Shown here: positions 19,189 through 28,268 of the stretch, one piece after another | Numbering within the stretch: the first letter of the stretch is position 1 | Layout of the letters: every line of letters begins with the position of its first letter | Assembly (NCBI RefSeq): GCF_003285005.1 | Contig: NZ_QMFA01000006.1 | Coordinates: forward strand, 124,001 to 188,000 | Length of the DNA stretch: 64,000 nucleotides | Reading direction: 5' to 3' | DNA from: Paenibacillus sp. YN15 | Lineage (GTDB): Bacteria; Bacillota; Bacilli; Paenibacillales; NBRC-103111 | Made by a program: the position numbers and the translations under genes | The notes under the pieces: model-generated | Told to the model about the DNA's origin: nothing | Database searches by the model: none | Seen by the model: the letters and a program-made list of their open reading frames with translations, nothing else

Positions 19189-20286
19189 ATGAACGCTGAT
19201 TTTATTGAAGCCCTGTCGGAATTGGAGAGAGAAAAAGGAATTGGCAAGGACATTTTGCTGGAAGCCATTGAAGCGGCGCTGATCTCGGGATATAAGCGCA
19301 ATTTCAATACAGCCCAGAACGTCCGGGTGGACATCAACAAAATGACCGGCATCATCAAGGTATATGCCCGCAAGACGGTAGTGGAGAATGTGCAGGACCC
19401 GCGGATGGAGATTTCCGTGGAAGCGGCGCGCCAGGTCAGCCCCAGCTACACGCTGGAGGATATTGTGGAGATTGAGGTTACGCCCAAGGACTTCGGACGG
19501 ATTGCCGCCCAGACGGCCAAGCAGGTGGTGACCCAGCGTATCCGCGAGGCGGAGCGCGGCTTGATCTACAATGCCTACATTGACAAGGAAGAAGACATTG
19601 TGACGGGCATCGTGCAGCGCCAGGACATGCGCAATCTGTACGTGGATCTGGGCAAGGTGGAGGCGGTGCTTCCCGTTGGCGAGATGATGCAGGGCGACAA
19701 GTTCACCCACGGCGACCGGGTTAAGGCGTATATCACCAAGGTGGAGAATACCACCAAGGGTCCCCAGATCATCCTCTCCCGAACCCATCCCGGCCTGCTC
19801 AAGCGTCTGTTCGAGCTGGAGGTGCCGGAAATTTACGACGGTGTGGTGGAAATCCGCTCCGTCGCCCGGGAAGCGGGCTTCCGCTCCAAGATTGCCGTCC
19901 ATTCCCGCAATCCCGAGGTTGAACCGGTAGGCTCCTGCGTCGGCCCCAAGGGTATCCGGGTGCAAACCATCGTCACTGAACTGAAGGGTGAAAAAATCGA
20001 TATTGTGCGCTGGTCCGAAAATGTGGACGAATATGTGGCCAATGCCCTGTCCCCTTCCAAGGTGGTGGAGGTCAATGTGTTCGAAAGCGAAAAAATGTGC
20101 CGGGTCATCGTGCCGGACTACCAGCTCTCCTTGGCCATCGGCATCAAGGGACAGAACGCCAGACTGGCAGCCAAGCTGACCGGCTGGAAGATCGATATCA
20201 AGAGCGAGACGCAAGCCGAGCAGGAATACGGCCGGCCCAAAACCTCGTCCGAGCTGATGCACCAGGATTCGGTGAGCATCGACTAG
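19189..20286 (+). CDS. nusA: Transcription termination/antitermination factor NusA
   Basis: 365 residues from ATG 19189 with AAAGGAGG upstream. Binds RNA polymerase and nascent RNA to modulate pausing, termination and antitermination. N-terminal polymerase-binding domain (1-125), S1 domain (about 135-200, [20 protein letters not shown]) and two KH domains ([13 protein letters not shown] and [16 protein letters not shown]). It lacks the C-terminal acidic repeats of enterobacterial NusA, as normal for Firmicutes. NusA control of its own operon leader is a plausible regulation. Confidence 0.97.
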   Translation: MNADFIEALSELEREKGIGKDILLEAIEAALISGYKRNFNTAQNVRVDINKMTGIIKVYARKTVVENVQDPRMEISVEAARQVSPSYTLEDIVEIEVTPKDFGRIAAQTAKQVVTQRIREAERGLIYNAYIDKEEDIVTGIVQRQDMRNLYVDLGKVEAVLPVGEMMQGDKFTHGDRVKAYITKVENTTKGPQIILSRTHPGLLKRLFELEVPEIYDGVVEIRSVAREAGFRSKIAVHSRNPEVEPVGSCVGPKGIRVQTIVTELKGEKIDIVRWSENVDEYVANALSPSKVVEVNVFESEKMCRVIVPDYQLSLAIGIKGQNARLAAKLTGWKIDIKSETQAEQEYGRPKTSSELMHQDSVSID

Positions 20287-20338
20287 CCGTACGGCTGGAG
20301 CACGGAGCCAAATCTTGCGGCAAACGGGTGGTGGAACA

Positions 20339-20650
20339 GTGAAACCTAGAAAAATTCCTCTCCGGAAGTGCGTAGCCTGCCAGGAGATGAAGGCCAAGAA
20401 GGAACTGATTCGCGTCGTCCGCACCCCGGACGAGCAAATTCTCATAGATTTAACCGGTAAAAAGTCCGGCCGGGGCGCATACTTATGCGGCAAGGCTTCC
20501 TGCTTCAAGCTGGCGAAGAAAAGCAAAGCGCTGGACAGAGCCCTGAAGCAGGCGGTGAGCCCGGATATTTATGACCAGTTGGAGCAGGATTTCATTCGGG
20601 TGGAGGATGAATTCCACGCCCTGAAGGAATTGGAGTCTGATGATGAATAA
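20339..20650 (+). CDS. rnpM: RNase P modulator RnpM (YlxR)
   Basis: 103 residues from GTG 20339 (GGGTGGTGG upstream). DUF448/YlxR family; the motifs PLRKCVACQEMKAKKELIRVV and KKSGRGAYLCGKASCFKLA are diagnostic. In B. subtilis the homologue was reported to bind RNase P RNA and modulate its activity. Always encoded between nusA and the L7Ae-like gene. Overlaps the next gene by 11 bp. Confidence 0.93.
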   Translation: MKPRKIPLRKCVACQEMKAKKELIRVVRTPDEQILIDLTGKKSGRGAYLCGKASCFKLAKKSKALDRALKQAVSPDIYDQLEQDFIRVEDEFHALKELESDDE

Positions 20651-20963
20651 ATCATTGTCTACATTGGGGCTTGCCATGCGGGCCGGACGGGTGCTGGCAG
20701 GCGATGATACGGTGTTGAAGGCGGTGCGCTCAGGCGAAGCCAAGCTGGTGATTCTGGCTGTGGATGCCGCCGCCAATGCGCAGAAAAAGTATAGGGATAA
20801 ATGCTCACATTACCAAATTCCGCTAGTGGAGTATGGCACCCGTCTTGAGCTTGGGGCGGCGGTGGGCAAGGTAAACCGGGTGGTCCTGGCCGTGACGGAT
20901 GACGGATTCGCCGGCAGAATCGCCCAGGGCTTGGCAAAACCTGCGGAGGTGGAAGAACATTGA
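20640..20963 (+). CDS. rplGA: L7Ae-like RNA-binding protein (YlxQ)
   Basis: 107 residues (106 if the second ATG, 20643, is used). L7Ae/L30e/Gadd45 fold that recognises kink-turn RNA. Motifs: [21 protein letters not shown] and [17 protein letters not shown]; the typical k-turn-binding N-terminal basic loop is replaced by the YlxQ form. Starts inside the rnpM end and its stop overlaps the infB TTG start by 3 bases, indicating tight coupling. Confidence 0.9.
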   Translation: MMNKSLSTLGLAMRAGRVLAGDDTVLKAVRSGEAKLVILAVDAAANAQKKYRDKCSHYQIPLVEYGTRLELGAAVGKVNRVVLAVTDDGFAGRIAQGLAKPAEVEEH

Positions 20964-23900
20964 CAAAACAGGACAAACAGGATAACAAAGACAAGCTGAG
21001 AGTCTACGAATACGCCAAAACCTTAAATATGAGCAGCAAGGAGATTATTACTATTTTAAAAAGACAGGGAATTACCGTAAACAATCACATGAGTGTGCTG
21101 GAGCCCAACATGGTTGGCTCTGTGGAACAATTTTTTCGTGACGTTAAAGCCAATGCGGCCGCCAAGCGTGTAGCGGAGAGCTCCGGCAACGTAGCCGCCT
21201 CCACGCCGCCTGCGTCGGAGAAGAAGCAGGCTTCCATGGTGCAGGCGCAGCCTGCCAAGACAGAAGCGCCTGCGGCAAACGCAGAAGCGGCCGCCAAGCC
21301 GCAGCAGTCCGTGGAGAGTGCTGCACCCGCGCCGCGGGCGCCGGAAGCGTCTGCTGCACCGGCAGAGCGCCGCGAAGGCCAAGGCAGCGGCGGCCAAGGC
21401 GGCTATCAGCGCCGCGAAGGTCAAGGCAGCGGCGGTCAAGGCGGCTATCAGCGCCGCGAAGGCCAAGGCAGTGGCGGCCAAGGCGGCTACCAGCGCCGCG
21501 AGGGTCAAGGCAGCGGCGGTCAAGGCGGGTACCAACGCCGCGAGGGTCAAGGCAGCGGCAGCCAAGGCGGCTACCAGCGCCGTGAAGGCCAAGGCAGCGG
21601 CGGCCAAGGCGGCCAGGGCGGCTACCAACGCCGCGAAGGCCAAGGCAGCGGCGGTCAGGGAGGCCAAGGCGGCTACCAGCGCCGCGAAGGCCAAGGCAGC
21701 GGCGGTCAGGGAGGCCAAGGCGGCTACCAGCGCCGTGAGGGCCAAGGCGGCGGCGGTCAAGGGGGCCAAGGCGGCTACCAGCGCCGTGACGGTCAAGGCA
21801 GCGGCAGTCAAGGCGGCCAAGGCGGCTACCAACGCCGTGAAGGTCAAGGCGGTCAAGGAGGCCAAGGCGGTTACCAGCGCCGTGAAGGTCAAGGTGGTCA
21901 GGGAGGCCAAGGCGGTTACCAGCGCCGCGACGGTCAAAGCGGCGGCCAAGGCGGCTATCAGCGCCAAGGCAGTCAAGGGGGCCAAGGAGGCCAAGGCGGC
22001 TTCCAGCGCCGGGATGACCGCGGACCCGGACTGGGCGCCATGGCATCGGCTCTGCAGTCCGCAGGCGCGCCTGTCAGCAGCTCGCCCACACGCAGAAACA
22101 ACGACCGGGATAAGAACCGCGGCGAACATGGCCGCAACGACTATCAAGCCAGGAAGCCCGTACAGGATAAGCCGATCCGCGTACCTACCAATGTATCGGC
22201 GGATGACGATATTGTGCTGGATCTTCCCGCAGCAGGCGCAGCCAAGGTAGGCGGCGGCAAACGCAGCAGCAAACCGGCTCCCAAACGTTCCGACGACCGG
22301 GGCGGCAACCGATTCGGCAGAGGCCGGAACCAGCAGCAAACTCCTGTCAGGAAAGAAAAGATCGACAATACCCCCAAGAAGGTTATTGTCCGCGGCACCA
22401 TGACAGTGGGCGAATTCGCCAAGCTGCTGCATAAGGATGTATCCGAGCTGATCAAAAAGCTTCTGTTCCTGGGCGTGATGGCCACCATCAACCAGGAGCT
22501 GGATTTGGATACCATCCAGCTTCTCGCCAACGATTACGGCGTAGAAGTGGAACTGAAGATTCCCGTTGATGAAACCAATATCGAGGCTACGGAAGAGAAT
22601 GACGATCCCGCCGATCTTCTGGAGCGTCCTCCGGTTGTCACCATCATGGGTCATGTCGACCACGGTAAAACCACCCTGCTGGATGCGATTCGCCATACCA
22701 ATGTGTCGGAAGGCGAAGCAGGCGGCATTACCCAGCATATCGGCGCTTACCAAGTGGAAATCAACGGCCGCAAGATTACCTTCCTGGATACCCCGGGCCA
22801 CGAAGCCTTTACCTCCATGCGTGCCCGCGGCGCACAGGTGACGGATATCACCATTCTGGTTGTGGCTGCCGACGACGGCGTTATGCCTCAAACCAAGGAA
22901 GCCATTGCCCATGCCAAGGCGGCCAAGGTGCCGATTATCGTGGCTGTCAACAAGATCGATAAGCCCGATTCCAACCCGGACCGCATCAAGCAAGAGCTGA
23001 TGGAGTTCGAATTGGTGGCTGAGGAGTGGGGCGGCGACACCATTTTCGCCAATATTTCCGCCAAGCAGCGCATGGGTCTGGAAAACCTGCTGGAAATGAT
23101 CCTTCTGGTGGCGGATGTTCAAGAGCTTAAGGCCAACCCCAACAAACGGGCCAGAGGTACGGTTATCGAAGCCGAGCTGGATAAGGGCAAGGGTCCGGTT
23201 GCACGGGTGCTCGTGCAGAACGGTACCCTCAAGGTGGGCGATTCCTTTATCGCCGGCAATACCTTCGGCCGTGTTCGGGCCATGGTCAATGACAAGGGCA
23301 AGCGCCTGAAGGAAGCCGGACCGTCCACGCCGGTGGAAATTACCGGGCTTACGGAAGTGCCGCAAGCCGGCGACATGTTCCTTGCCTTCGAAGACGAGCG
23401 CAAGGCGCGGGAAATTGCTGACAAGCGGACTATCCAGCAGCGTCAGGCCGATATGGGGGCCAATACCCGGGTTACCCTGGACGATCTGTTCAAGCAGATC
23501 AAGGAAGGGGAAATCAAGGATCTCAACGTGATCATCAAGGGCGACGTGCAAGGCTCCGTGGAAGCTCTCCGCGGCTCCCTGGAAAAAATCGAAGTGGAAG
23601 GCGCGCGGGTTAAGATTCTGCATGCCGGCGTAGGTGCCATCACCGAGTCCGACATCATTCTGGCCTCTGCCTCCAATGCGATTATTATCGGCTTCAACGT
23701 CCGCCCGGAGCCGGCTGCATTGGCTACCGCCGAGCAGGAGAAGGTGGATATCCGCCTGCACCGCGTCATTTACAAGGTGATCGAAGAGATCGAATCCGCC
23801 ATGAAGGGCCTTCTGGACCCGGTGTTCAAGGAAAGTGTCATCGGCCAGGCGGAGGTCCGCAATACCTTCAAGATTTCCAAGGTGGGCACCATCGCCGGCT

Positions 23901-24121
23901 GTATGGTTATCAGCGGCAAGATTACCCGCTCCGCCGAGGCCCGTATCATCCGCCAAGGCATCGTGGTGTACGAAGGCAAGATCGATTCCCTCAAGCGCTT
24001 CAAGGATGACGCCAAGGAAGTGGCGCAGGGTTATGAATGCGGCATTACCCTTGACCGGTTTAACGACTTGAAGGAAGGGGATATTATAGAAGCATTTATC
24101 ATGGAGAGCGTAGAGAGGTGA
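20960..24121 (+). CDS. infB: Translation initiation factor IF-2 with long repetitive N-terminal domain
   Basis: 1053 residues from TTG 20960 (GAGGTGGAAGAA upstream). Brings initiator tRNA to the 30S subunit and promotes subunit joining. N-terminal IF2_N helix (about 8-55), an Ala/Pro/Glu linker, then a Gly/Gln/Arg repeat (about residues 137-353), a second IF2_N module (about 470-520), the GTPase domain with [15 protein letters not shown] (from residue 564), DTPGHEAF and NKIDKP, and domains II-IV. The catalytic and tRNA-binding parts look normal; the length excess over a typical 700-850 residue Firmicute IF-2 comes from the repeat. Confidence 0.97.
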   Translation: MTKQDKQDNKDKLRVYEYAKTLNMSSKEIITILKRQGITVNNHMSVLEPNMVGSVEQFFRDVKANAAAKRVAESSGNVAASTPPASEKKQASMVQAQPAKTEAPAANAEAAAKPQQSVESAAPAPRAPEASAAPAERREGQGSGGQGGYQRREGQGSGGQGGYQRREGQGSGGQGGYQRREGQGSGGQGGYQRREGQGSGSQGGYQRREGQGSGGQGGQGGYQRREGQGSGGQGGQGGYQRREGQGSGGQGGQGGYQRREGQGGGGQGGQGGYQRRDGQGSGSQGGQGGYQRREGQGGQGGQGGYQRREGQGGQGGQGGYQRRDGQSGGQGGYQRQGSQGGQGGQGGFQRRDDRGPGLGAMASALQSAGAPVSSSPTRRNNDRDKNRGEHGRNDYQARKPVQDKPIRVPTNVSADDDIVLDLPAAGAAKVGGGKRSSKPAPKRSDDRGGNRFGRGRNQQQTPVRKEKIDNTPKKVIVRGTMTVGEFAKLLHKDVSELIKKLLFLGVMATINQELDLDTIQLLANDYGVEVELKIPVDETNIEATEENDDPADLLERPPVVTIMGHVDHGKTTLLDAIRHTNVSEGEAGGITQHIGAYQVEINGRKITFLDTPGHEAFTSMRARGAQVTDITILVVAADDGVMPQTKEAIAHAKAAKVPIIVAVNKIDKPDSNPDRIKQELMEFELVAEEWGGDTIFANISAKQRMGLENLLEMILLVADVQELKANPNKRARGTVIEAELDKGKGPVARVLVQNGTLKVGDSFIAGNTFGRVRAMVNDKGKRLKEAGPSTPVEITGLTEVPQAGDMFLAFEDERKAREIADKRTIQQRQADMGANTRVTLDDLFKQIKEGEIKDLNVIIKGDVQGSVEALRGSLEKIEVEGARVKILHAGVGAITESDIILASASNAIIIGFNVRPEPAALATAEQEKVDIRLHRVIYKVIEEIESAMKGLLDPVFKESVIGQAEVRNTFKISKVGTIAGCMVISGKITRSAEARIIRQGIVVYEGKIDSLKRFKDDAKEVAQGYECGITLDRFNDLKEGDIIEAFIMESVER
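21369..22020 (+). repeat. In-frame tandem repeat inside infB
   Basis: Fourteen tandem units of 39-51 bp encode variants of [14 protein letters not shown]. Units 1-5 are 14 residues, units 6-10 gain an extra GGQ, units 11-14 vary more ([22 protein letters not shown]). Length always changes by multiples of 3, so the reading frame is preserved. The repetitive DNA also opens several other frames, which are not genes. Confidence 0.9.
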
Positions 24122-24128
24122 GACAGCC

Positions 24129-24482
24129 ATGGCCAAAATTCGCACCGGCCGGGTAGGGGAACAAATTAAGAAGGAGCTCAGCCTTATTTTGCAAACCGAG
24201 TTTAAGGACCCGCGGATGGGCTTCACCACCATAACCGGTGTAGAGGTTACCAATGATTTTTCCCAGGCCAAGGTATACCTGAGCGTTCTTGGCTCCGACC
24301 AGGAGCGTCAGGATACGCTGAAGGCGTTGGAGCGCGGCAAGGGCTTCATCCGCTCGGAATTGTCCAAACGGGTAAGGCTTCGCATTGTTCCCGAGCTGAT
24401 TTTCCTCATCGATAATTCGGTTGCTTACGGCAGCCGCATCGAGGAGCTTATTCACCGGATTCATGAGGATGGCGAATCATGA
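24129..24482 (+). CDS. rbfA: 30S ribosome-binding factor A
   Basis: 117 residues. KH-fold protein that binds the 16S 5' region (helix 1) during late 30S assembly. Starts IRTGRVGEQIKKELSLILQT and carries the family motif KDPRMGFTTITGVEVTNDFS and RLRIVPELIFLIDNS. Follows infB by 7 bp and overlaps the next gene by 4 bp (ATGA). Confidence 0.96.
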   Translation: MAKIRTGRVGEQIKKELSLILQTEFKDPRMGFTTITGVEVTNDFSQAKVYLSVLGSDQERQDTLKALERGKGFIRSELSKRVRLRIVPELIFLIDNSVAYGSRIEELIHRIHEDGES

Positions 24483-25495
24483 GCGCACCCCATTCGTCTT
24501 CGCTTGCTGACGCGTACCGGAAGCAGCTGGATGAAGCCAAGGCGTTTATTCAGGCGCATGACCGCTTTTTGGTGGTGTCTCACGTGAATCCGGACGGGGA
24601 CGCCATCGGCTCCACCTTGGCTGTAGGGCAGATGCTTCAATTTCTGGGTAAATCTTTTGTGCTGGTAAACGAAGGGGAAGTCCCCTTCAAGTTTGCCATG
24701 CTGCCCCGGTCAGACGAGATTCTGAACTATTCCCGGCAGGGAAGCGGCTCGCCGCCCCCGGCTTTCGACTGCGTCATTGCGGTGGATTGCGCCGATTACC
24801 AGCGGATCGGATTGGTGAAGGAATGGTTTCATGCCGCTGCGCCGATTCTCAATATTGATCACCACCCCACCAATGACGGCTTTGGCCGGGTCAACCTGAT
24901 CCGCGCCGATGCCGCCGCTACGGCGGAGGTGCTTTACGATTTGGCGACGCTTCTTTCCATCCGTTGGACCAAACCTTTGGCGGACTGCATTTACACCGGG
25001 CTTTTGACGGATACGGGCGGCTTTCGTTACTCCAACACAACCCCCCGTGTGCTGCAGATTGCTTCGGAAATGCTGGAATACGGCGTGGACGGCAATGATC
25101 TGGCGGACCAGCTGCTGGAGAAGCTGACCTTATCCCATGTGATGGTGCTGCAAAAGGCGTTGGCCGCCCTTGACTTTTCGGAGGACAAGCGGATTGCCTG
25201 GGTGAGTGTTATGCTGCAGGATGTGGCGGATTCCCACGCGCAGAATGCCGACTTGGAGGGGCTTGTGAATTATCCCCGCAATATTGAAGGCGTTGAGGTA
25301 GGGCTATTGTTCAAGCAGATTGACGAAGAAAAGTGGAAGGTCAGCTTCCGCTCCGCCGGGCTGGCGGATGTGGCCGCGGTTGCCCAGCATTTTGGCGGCG
25401 GGGGGCATATCCGGGCGGCAGGCTGCACCGTAAAGGGGACGCTTGGCCAGGTGGTGGAGCAGGTGCTTCAGGAAGTCAAAAGGGGGCTGCCATGA
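24479..25495 (+). CDS. nrnA: Bifunctional oligoribonuclease/pAp phosphatase NrnA-like (DHH family)
   Basis: 338 residues. DHH-DHHA1 phosphoesterase that degrades nanoRNAs and 3'-phosphoadenosine 5'-phosphate. Motifs: VVSHVNPDGDAIGS (residues about 34-47), VIAVDCADYQRIG, NIDHHPTNDGFG (DHH), TGLLTDTGGFRYSNT, and the DHHA1 motif HFGGGGHIRAAGC near the C-terminus. Coupled to rbfA and to truB by 4-bp overlaps; the rbfA-nrnA-truB-ribF order is conserved in many Firmicutes. Confidence 0.93.
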   Translation: MSAPHSSSLADAYRKQLDEAKAFIQAHDRFLVVSHVNPDGDAIGSTLAVGQMLQFLGKSFVLVNEGEVPFKFAMLPRSDEILNYSRQGSGSPPPAFDCVIAVDCADYQRIGLVKEWFHAAAPILNIDHHPTNDGFGRVNLIRADAAATAEVLYDLATLLSIRWTKPLADCIYTGLLTDTGGFRYSNTTPRVLQIASEMLEYGVDGNDLADQLLEKLTLSHVMVLQKALAALDFSEDKRIAWVSVMLQDVADSHAQNADLEGLVNYPRNIEGVEVGLLFKQIDEEKWKVSFRSAGLADVAAVAQHFGGGGHIRAAGCTVKGTLGQVVEQVLQEVKRGLP

Positions 25496-26439
25496 GTTTG
25501 GAAGGCGTTTTGCCCATCTGGAAGCCTGTTCAGTTTACTTCCCATGATGTGGTGGCCAAGGCCCGGGGCATTCTTAAAATGAAGCGGATTGGACATACGG
25601 GCACCTTGGACCCCATGGTAACCGGTGTCCTTCCCTTATGCCTGGGCAGGGCGACCCGTCTGGTGGAATATATTCAGGAAATGCCCAAGGAATATGAGGC
25701 CAGGCTGGTGATCGGGCTGGCCACGGATACGGAGGATCTGACCGGCAGCGTGATTGAGCGCGCCGACGAGGTTACGGTCAGCGAGCAGCAGATCCATGAG
25801 GTGATGAAGCAGTTCACCGGCGTGATCCAGCAGATTCCTCCCATGTATTCGGCAGTGAAGGTGGATGGAAAAAGGCTGTATGAGCTTGCCCGCGGCGGTG
25901 AGGTAGTGGAGCGCCAGCCTCGGCAGGTGTCCATCCACAGCATACATATCCTATCGGTGAAGCTGGATGTGCCGTCGCCGGAGATTGTGTTCCGGGTCCG
26001 CTGCTCCAAGGGAACCTACATCCGCACCTTGTGCTCCGATATCGGACGGGCCCTCGGCTATCCGGCTGTAATGGCCGAGCTGGTCAGAACGGGAACCGGC
26101 GGGATGACCCGAACGCAATGCGCAACGCTGGAGGAGCTGGCGGAGGCGAAGCGTCAGGGGGACGGGGCATTGGCCCAATGGATTATTCCTGCGGACCAGG
26201 CCATCTCTTTTTTTCCTGCCGTGGAGGTAGGGACGGAGGAAGCGGTACATGCCCGCCAAGGCAAAAAAATCCGATTGGCTGTTGGAGCCGCGGCTGCTCA
26301 GCCGGCCTTGGAGCTGCCTGAAGAGATGCGTGTGCTGAAGCGGGTGTACGGGCCCGGAGCGGATTTTCTCGGCCTGTTCAGGCTGGAGGAAGACGGCCGG
26401 ACGCTGGCGGCAGAGAAGGTGTTTTTGCCGGAGGTTTGA
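25492..26439 (+). CDS. truB: tRNA pseudouridine-55 synthase
   Basis: 315 residues from ATG 25492 (AAGGGGGCTG upstream, overlapping the nrnA stop). Makes pseudouridine at tRNA position 55. Signature: LPIWKPVQFTSHDVVAKARG, catalytic Asp in GHTGTLDPMVTGVLPLCLG, and VRCSKGTYIRTLCSDIGRALG; a C-terminal PUA-like domain follows. Complete. Confidence 0.96.
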   Translation: MSLEGVLPIWKPVQFTSHDVVAKARGILKMKRIGHTGTLDPMVTGVLPLCLGRATRLVEYIQEMPKEYEARLVIGLATDTEDLTGSVIERADEVTVSEQQIHEVMKQFTGVIQQIPPMYSAVKVDGKRLYELARGGEVVERQPRQVSIHSIHILSVKLDVPSPEIVFRVRCSKGTYIRTLCSDIGRALGYPAVMAELVRTGTGGMTRTQCATLEELAEAKRQGDGALAQWIIPADQAISFFPAVEVGTEEAVHARQGKKIRLAVGAAAAQPALELPEEMRVLKRVYGPGADFLGLFRLEEDGRTLAAEKVFLPEV

Positions 26440-26466
26440 TCGGTTTCTATAGGTAGGTGGAGAGAG

Positions 26467-27408
26467 TTGGAGATATTTCGTATACAGGCAACACCGGATG
26501 CGATTGCTTCCGTTATTGAATCCGGTCCGTCCCAGGTGATGGCCATCGGGGATTTTGACGGCGTTCACGCCGGGCACCACAAGGTTCTCCGGGCTGCTGT
26601 GGAGGAAGCCGAACGCAAGGCTTTGACGCCAGCGGTGATGACCTTTCACCCCCATCCCCGGGAGGTGCTGGGCCATCCCCAATACCGGGATTCGCTGACG
26701 CCGATTCAGGATAAGCTGCAGCTGTTTGAAGCCCTTGGTTTGCAGCGGGTGTATCTGGTGGGATTTGATGAGACTTTTGCCCAGCTGCCGCCGGAGCAGT
26801 TTGTGGAGGATATTCTGGTTGCCGGCAAGCTGGCAGCTGTTGTGGTCGGGTTTGACTTTACCTTCGGCCATAAGGGGGCAGGCACTCCGCAGCGTCTCAT
26901 GGAGCTGGCCCGGGGCCGGTTTGGTGTGGAAGTGGTCAGCCCTTACCATCTTAATGGGGAAAAAGTCAGCAGCACGCTGATCCGGGAATGTCTGGCCAAC
27001 GGCCAGGTGGAAAAGGCGGCGCGGCTTCTGGAGCGCCCATATTCCATAACGGGCAAGGTGGTCACCGGCGAGGGCAGAGGCAGCACCATCGGCATGCCTA
27101 CTGCCAATGTGGAAACGGCGGCCGGGTATGTTATCCCCGGGAGGGGCGTGTATGCGGTGCAATTCCTGCATGACGGTCAGTGGCACCGCGGAGTGATGAA
27201 CATCGGCTGGAAGCCTACCTTTGCCAAGGCAGAGGGGGCGATGACCCTGGAAACCCATTTATTCGATTTCAATCAGAATATATACGGCGCGGAAGTAACC
27301 ATCCGGTTTATCGGCTTTATCCGGCATGAGCGGAAGTTCGGCTCGGCGGAGGAACTGGTGGCCCAGATAACCCGGGATATGATTTTGGCAAAAGAAATGC
27401 TAAGCTGA
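26467..27408 (+). CDS. ribF: Bifunctional riboflavin kinase/FAD synthetase
   Basis: 313 residues from TTG 26467 (AGGTGGAGA upstream). N-terminal FMN adenylyltransferase with VMAIGDFDGVHAGHHKVL (nucleotidyltransferase G-x-F-D-G-x-H-x-G-H) and VGFDFTFGHKGAGTP; C-terminal riboflavin kinase with ERPYSITGKVVTGEGRGSTI and GMPTANVE. Makes FMN and FAD. Last gene of the operon before the rpsO promoter. Confidence 0.96.
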   Translation: MEIFRIQATPDAIASVIESGPSQVMAIGDFDGVHAGHHKVLRAAVEEAERKALTPAVMTFHPHPREVLGHPQYRDSLTPIQDKLQLFEALGLQRVYLVGFDETFAQLPPEQFVEDILVAGKLAAVVVGFDFTFGHKGAGTPQRLMELARGRFGVEVVSPYHLNGEKVSSTLIRECLANGQVEKAARLLERPYSITGKVVTGEGRGSTIGMPTANVETAAGYVIPGRGVYAVQFLHDGQWHRGVMNIGWKPTFAKAEGAMTLETHLFDFNQNIYGAEVTIRFIGFIRHERKFGSAEELVAQITRDMILAKEMLS

Positions 27409-27410
27409 CA

Positions 27411-27439
27411 TTTACTTGACGCAGGGCTTGTGCTATACT
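27411..27439 (+). promoter_or_regulatory. Promoter of rpsO
   Basis: TTTACT (27411-27416), 17 bp, TATACT (27434-27439), with TGC before the -10. The start point would be near 27446, leaving a leader of about 118 nt. Confidence 0.6.
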
Positions 27440-27445
27440 GTTTCA

Positions 27446-27563
27446 TGTCGCCTGAAAACGAAGCTTTCCGGCGGCATTCAAGAACCTTGGCTTGGTCTCC
27501 CGCTGCTCCGGCGGTTACTGGGCTAACGGGGATGCAATTTACTATAATAAGGAGGTGAACAGG
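27446..27563 (+). promoter_or_regulatory. rpsO 5' leader
   Basis: GC-rich leader with several short complementary blocks (CCGGCGG at 27469-27475; CCGCTG at 27499-27504 and CCGGCGG at 27508-27514), ending in AAGGAGGTGAAC. S15 represses its own mRNA through leader structures in many bacteria; whether this one does so is inferred. Confidence 0.4.
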
Positions 27564-27833
27564 ATGGCATTGACTCAAGAACGCAAGAATCAACTGATTC
27601 TGGACCATAAGACTCATGAATCCGATACCGGATCTCCCGAGGTTCAGATTGCTATCCTTACGGAAAACATCACGAACCTGACTAACCACTTGCGCGTGCA
27701 CAAGAAGGATCATCACTCCCGCCGCGGCCTTTTGAAGATGGTCGGTCACCGCCGTAGTCTTTTGGCATACTTGAAGAACAAGGATGTTAGACGCTACAGC
27801 GCTCTTATCGAGAAACTGGGTCTTCGTAGATAA
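27564..27833 (+). CDS. rpsO: 30S ribosomal protein S15
   Basis: 89 residues from ATG 27564 with AAGGAGGTGA. Primary 16S-binding protein of the platform. Contains the S15 signature: [21 protein letters not shown] then [22 protein letters not shown] in parts. Followed by a terminator and pnp. Confidence 0.98.
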   Translation: MALTQERKNQLILDHKTHESDTGSPEVQIAILTENITNLTNHLRVHKKDHHSRRGLLKMVGHRRSLLAYLKNKDVRRYSALIEKLGLRR

Positions 27834-27931
27834 GGTTAGAGGCCTATGACGCCAGTCATACGCTGTTAGCTTAAACTGCGGGTGCCGCAGCGTCCGTCTA
27901 ACGGTCCCAAGGCTGCGGTGCAGATCATGGG

Positions 27932-27990
27932 AAAGCAACCAATGATTGCCGTGCTGTTACCGACGCATGGATCAGAATTGGTTGCTTTTT
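27932..27990 (+). terminator. Terminator after rpsO
   Basis: AAAGCAACCAAT (27932-27943) pairs with ATTGGTTGCTTT (27977-27988) and runs into T; the 33-base loop is long. A smaller CTGCGG/CCGCAG hairpin lies at about 27876-27890. The remaining gap to pnp (27991-28268) has no convincing gene. Confidence 0.7.
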
Positions 27991-28100
27991 CTGTATTTTC
28001 ACCAGATTAGGCATGAAAAAGAAGGAAATACTAAACAACATGTTGAATTTATCAGACATTGCCGTCCGTTTTAGTCCTAACGCTCTTCATACGGGGGCTC

Positions 28101-28151
28101 TCCCAAAAGTACCCGGACTTCGCTATGGAGCATCTTGTCACTTTTGGGGGA
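28101..28151 (+). promoter_or_regulatory. Leader hairpin upstream of pnp
   Basis: TCCCAAAAGT (28101-28110) pairs with ACTTTTGGGG (28140-28149), separated by 29 bases. It lies 118 bp before the pnp start and has no U-tract. pnp mRNAs are autoregulated through a 5' stem in E. coli; this hairpin is a candidate for a similar role. Confidence 0.45.
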
Positions 28152-28268
28152 TGGTGTTTATGGGACAGGCAGGGCGTTACATACCGTGGAAACAGACAGC
28201 TTAAGATGCCTGAAGGCAAGCGAATGATGCCAGCTTTCACTGGCGCAAAATTGATCAGGAGGCAAGGT

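Noticed and set aside
21369-22020. Regular repeats that could suggest a CRISPR array
   Set aside because: Units are adjacent without unique spacers, remain in codon register and encode a protein repeat.
21056-24271. A 1071-codon minus-strand frame and a Lys/Ala-rich plus-strand frame across the infB repeat
   Set aside because: Both arise because the tandem repeat has no stops in several frames; the IF-2 frame is continuous and conserved at both ends.
28013-28204. 63-codon frame upstream of pnp
   Set aside because: No ribosome site, overlaps the leader hairpin, no recognisable features.
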